Source: Candidatus Competibacteraceae bacterium (GTDB lineage: Bacteria; Pseudomonadota; Gammaproteobacteria; Competibacterales; Competibacteraceae). Taken from it: a DNA stretch of 5,738 bases. The notes under the pieces are model-generated. The model was not told where the DNA came from, searched no databases, and saw only the letters and a list, made by a program, of their open reading frames with translations. The stretch lies in assembly GCA_003527885.1 (NCBI GenBank), contig DPWB01000127.1, forward strand, positions 3,791-9,528. The letters are read 5' to 3'. Both the position numbers and the translations under genes were made by a program. Every line of letters starts with the position of its first letter. Positions within the stretch are counted from its first letter, which is position 1. Below, piece after piece: positions 5,317-5,738 of the stretch.

Positions 5317-5738
5317 CTAGGCGGGCTGATACACAGGGAGGTGTGGCTGTTGCAACTCGCTGCGCAAATAGTGACTCCAGAGGGTGTGTTTGATTTGATA
5401 GAGGGTGGTTTTTAGTTTTTTAGCCCTGACTTTCAACGAGAACCACGCCCGATAACAGCAGGCGGTGTGGGTGCGCTGGGCGCGTTGTGTTCGGCATTGG
5501 CACTTTTCGATGCCCGTCAGTTGCTTCAGTTCGCGATGCAACCGTTCGATCATCCAACGCAGCTTGTTTTCTCTTTGAACAACCTGCGTGTCGATGGAAC
5601 CTGGGGATCGGTTGGTGATGGCCCAGTCAATGTCGCCGTTGGAGGCGACCACCTTGAAAAGCTGCACTTTGAAAGGGACTTCCTTGAGCTTGACGGCCAT
5701 GCCTTCCCGCAACTGCTCTGGCGTCCATTCCAGGTCTT
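5317..5738 (-). CDS. IS4-like DDE transposase, C-terminal part (5' end outside window)
   Basis: The frame is open from the right edge (first full codon at 5736) to a TAG stop at 5317-5319, giving 139 visible residues; a TTG at 5712 is merely an internal codon. The visible part reads GMAVKLKEVPFKVQLFKVV, a strand-rich segment (DIDWAITN), then the helix ENKLRWMIERLHRELKQLTG. This helix carries the last catalytic acid, Glu at 5545-5547. It fits the IS4-group Y-x2-R-x3-E-x6-K signature except that Tyr is Asn (N-KL-R-WMI-E-RLHREL-K). The Cys/His-rich IEKCQCRTQRAQRTHTACCY follows, which I associate with full-length IS4/IS701-like transposases in gammaproteobacteria and cyanobacteria. The C-terminal tail is intact and ends in an ordinary stop, so nothing seen here shows that the gene is broken. 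The first two catalytic Asp residues would lie outside the window. The exact IS family (IS4 or IS701) is not certain. Confidence 0.8.
   Translation of the reverse strand, partial: DLEWTPEQLREGMAVKLKEVPFKVQLFKVVASNGDIDWAITNRSPGSIDTQVVQRENKLRWMIERLHRELKQLTGIEKCQCRTQRAQRTHTACCYRAWFSLKVRAKKLKTTLYQIKHTLWSHYLRSELQQPHLPVYQPA

Larger units (their letters stand above)
5270..5738 (-). mobile_element. Insertion sequence, partial (one end, left boundary approximate)
   Basis: The presence of an IS is inferred from the transposase gene entering from the right edge. Its left boundary should lie between 5270 and 5316. I could not identify a terminal inverted repeat or target-site duplication because the other end is not in the window. 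Confidence 0.5.

Overview
The window (5,738 bp, G+C-rich, tightly packed genes) looks like chromosome of a gammaproteobacterium. The grounds are an acetylornithine deacetylase that matches the E. coli ArgE active-site numbering almost residue for residue, a GNAT/C39 fusion protein, and a TfpX/TfpZ-type type IV pilin accessory protein. Uma2 and coiled-coil PD-(D/E)XK proteins beside an IS transposase recall large sewage or sulfur-type gammaproteobacteria such as Competibacteraceae, but that placement is a guess.

Layout. The left edge (1-536, minus) holds the N-terminal part of a GNAT acetyltransferase fused to a C39-like cysteine peptidase domain, cut by the window. A 209-bp divergent intergenic region follows. 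A co-directional plus-strand run then starts at 746: argE, an AEC-family transporter (1903-2820), a possible 25-codon micro-ORF (2817-2894), a Uma2-family nuclease-fold protein (2891-3586) and, after a 48-bp gap, a coiled-coil protein with a C-terminal PD-(D/E)XK nuclease-like domain (3635-4459). The first four reading frames are linked by three consecutive 4-base ATGA stop/start overlaps, which suggests one translationally coupled transcript. The last gene carries an in-frame 21-bp tandem repeat that encodes identical heptads.

Two minus-strand genes converge on this run. One is a TfpX/TfpZ-type pilin accessory protein (4505-5269). Upstream of it, entering from the right edge, is the C-terminal part of an IS4-like DDE transposase (5317-5738). 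No pilin gene is visible next to the accessory gene; the IS occupies the upstream side.

Function. ArgE makes ornithine for arginine synthesis, and the AEC carrier probably moves a small organic anion or amino-acid-like compound. The two nuclease-fold proteins downstream have no established link to arginine metabolism. They may have joined the operon by accretion or may form an accessory module. The right third (pilin accessory gene plus IS) looks like accessory DNA. No tRNA, rRNA or CRISPR array was seen.
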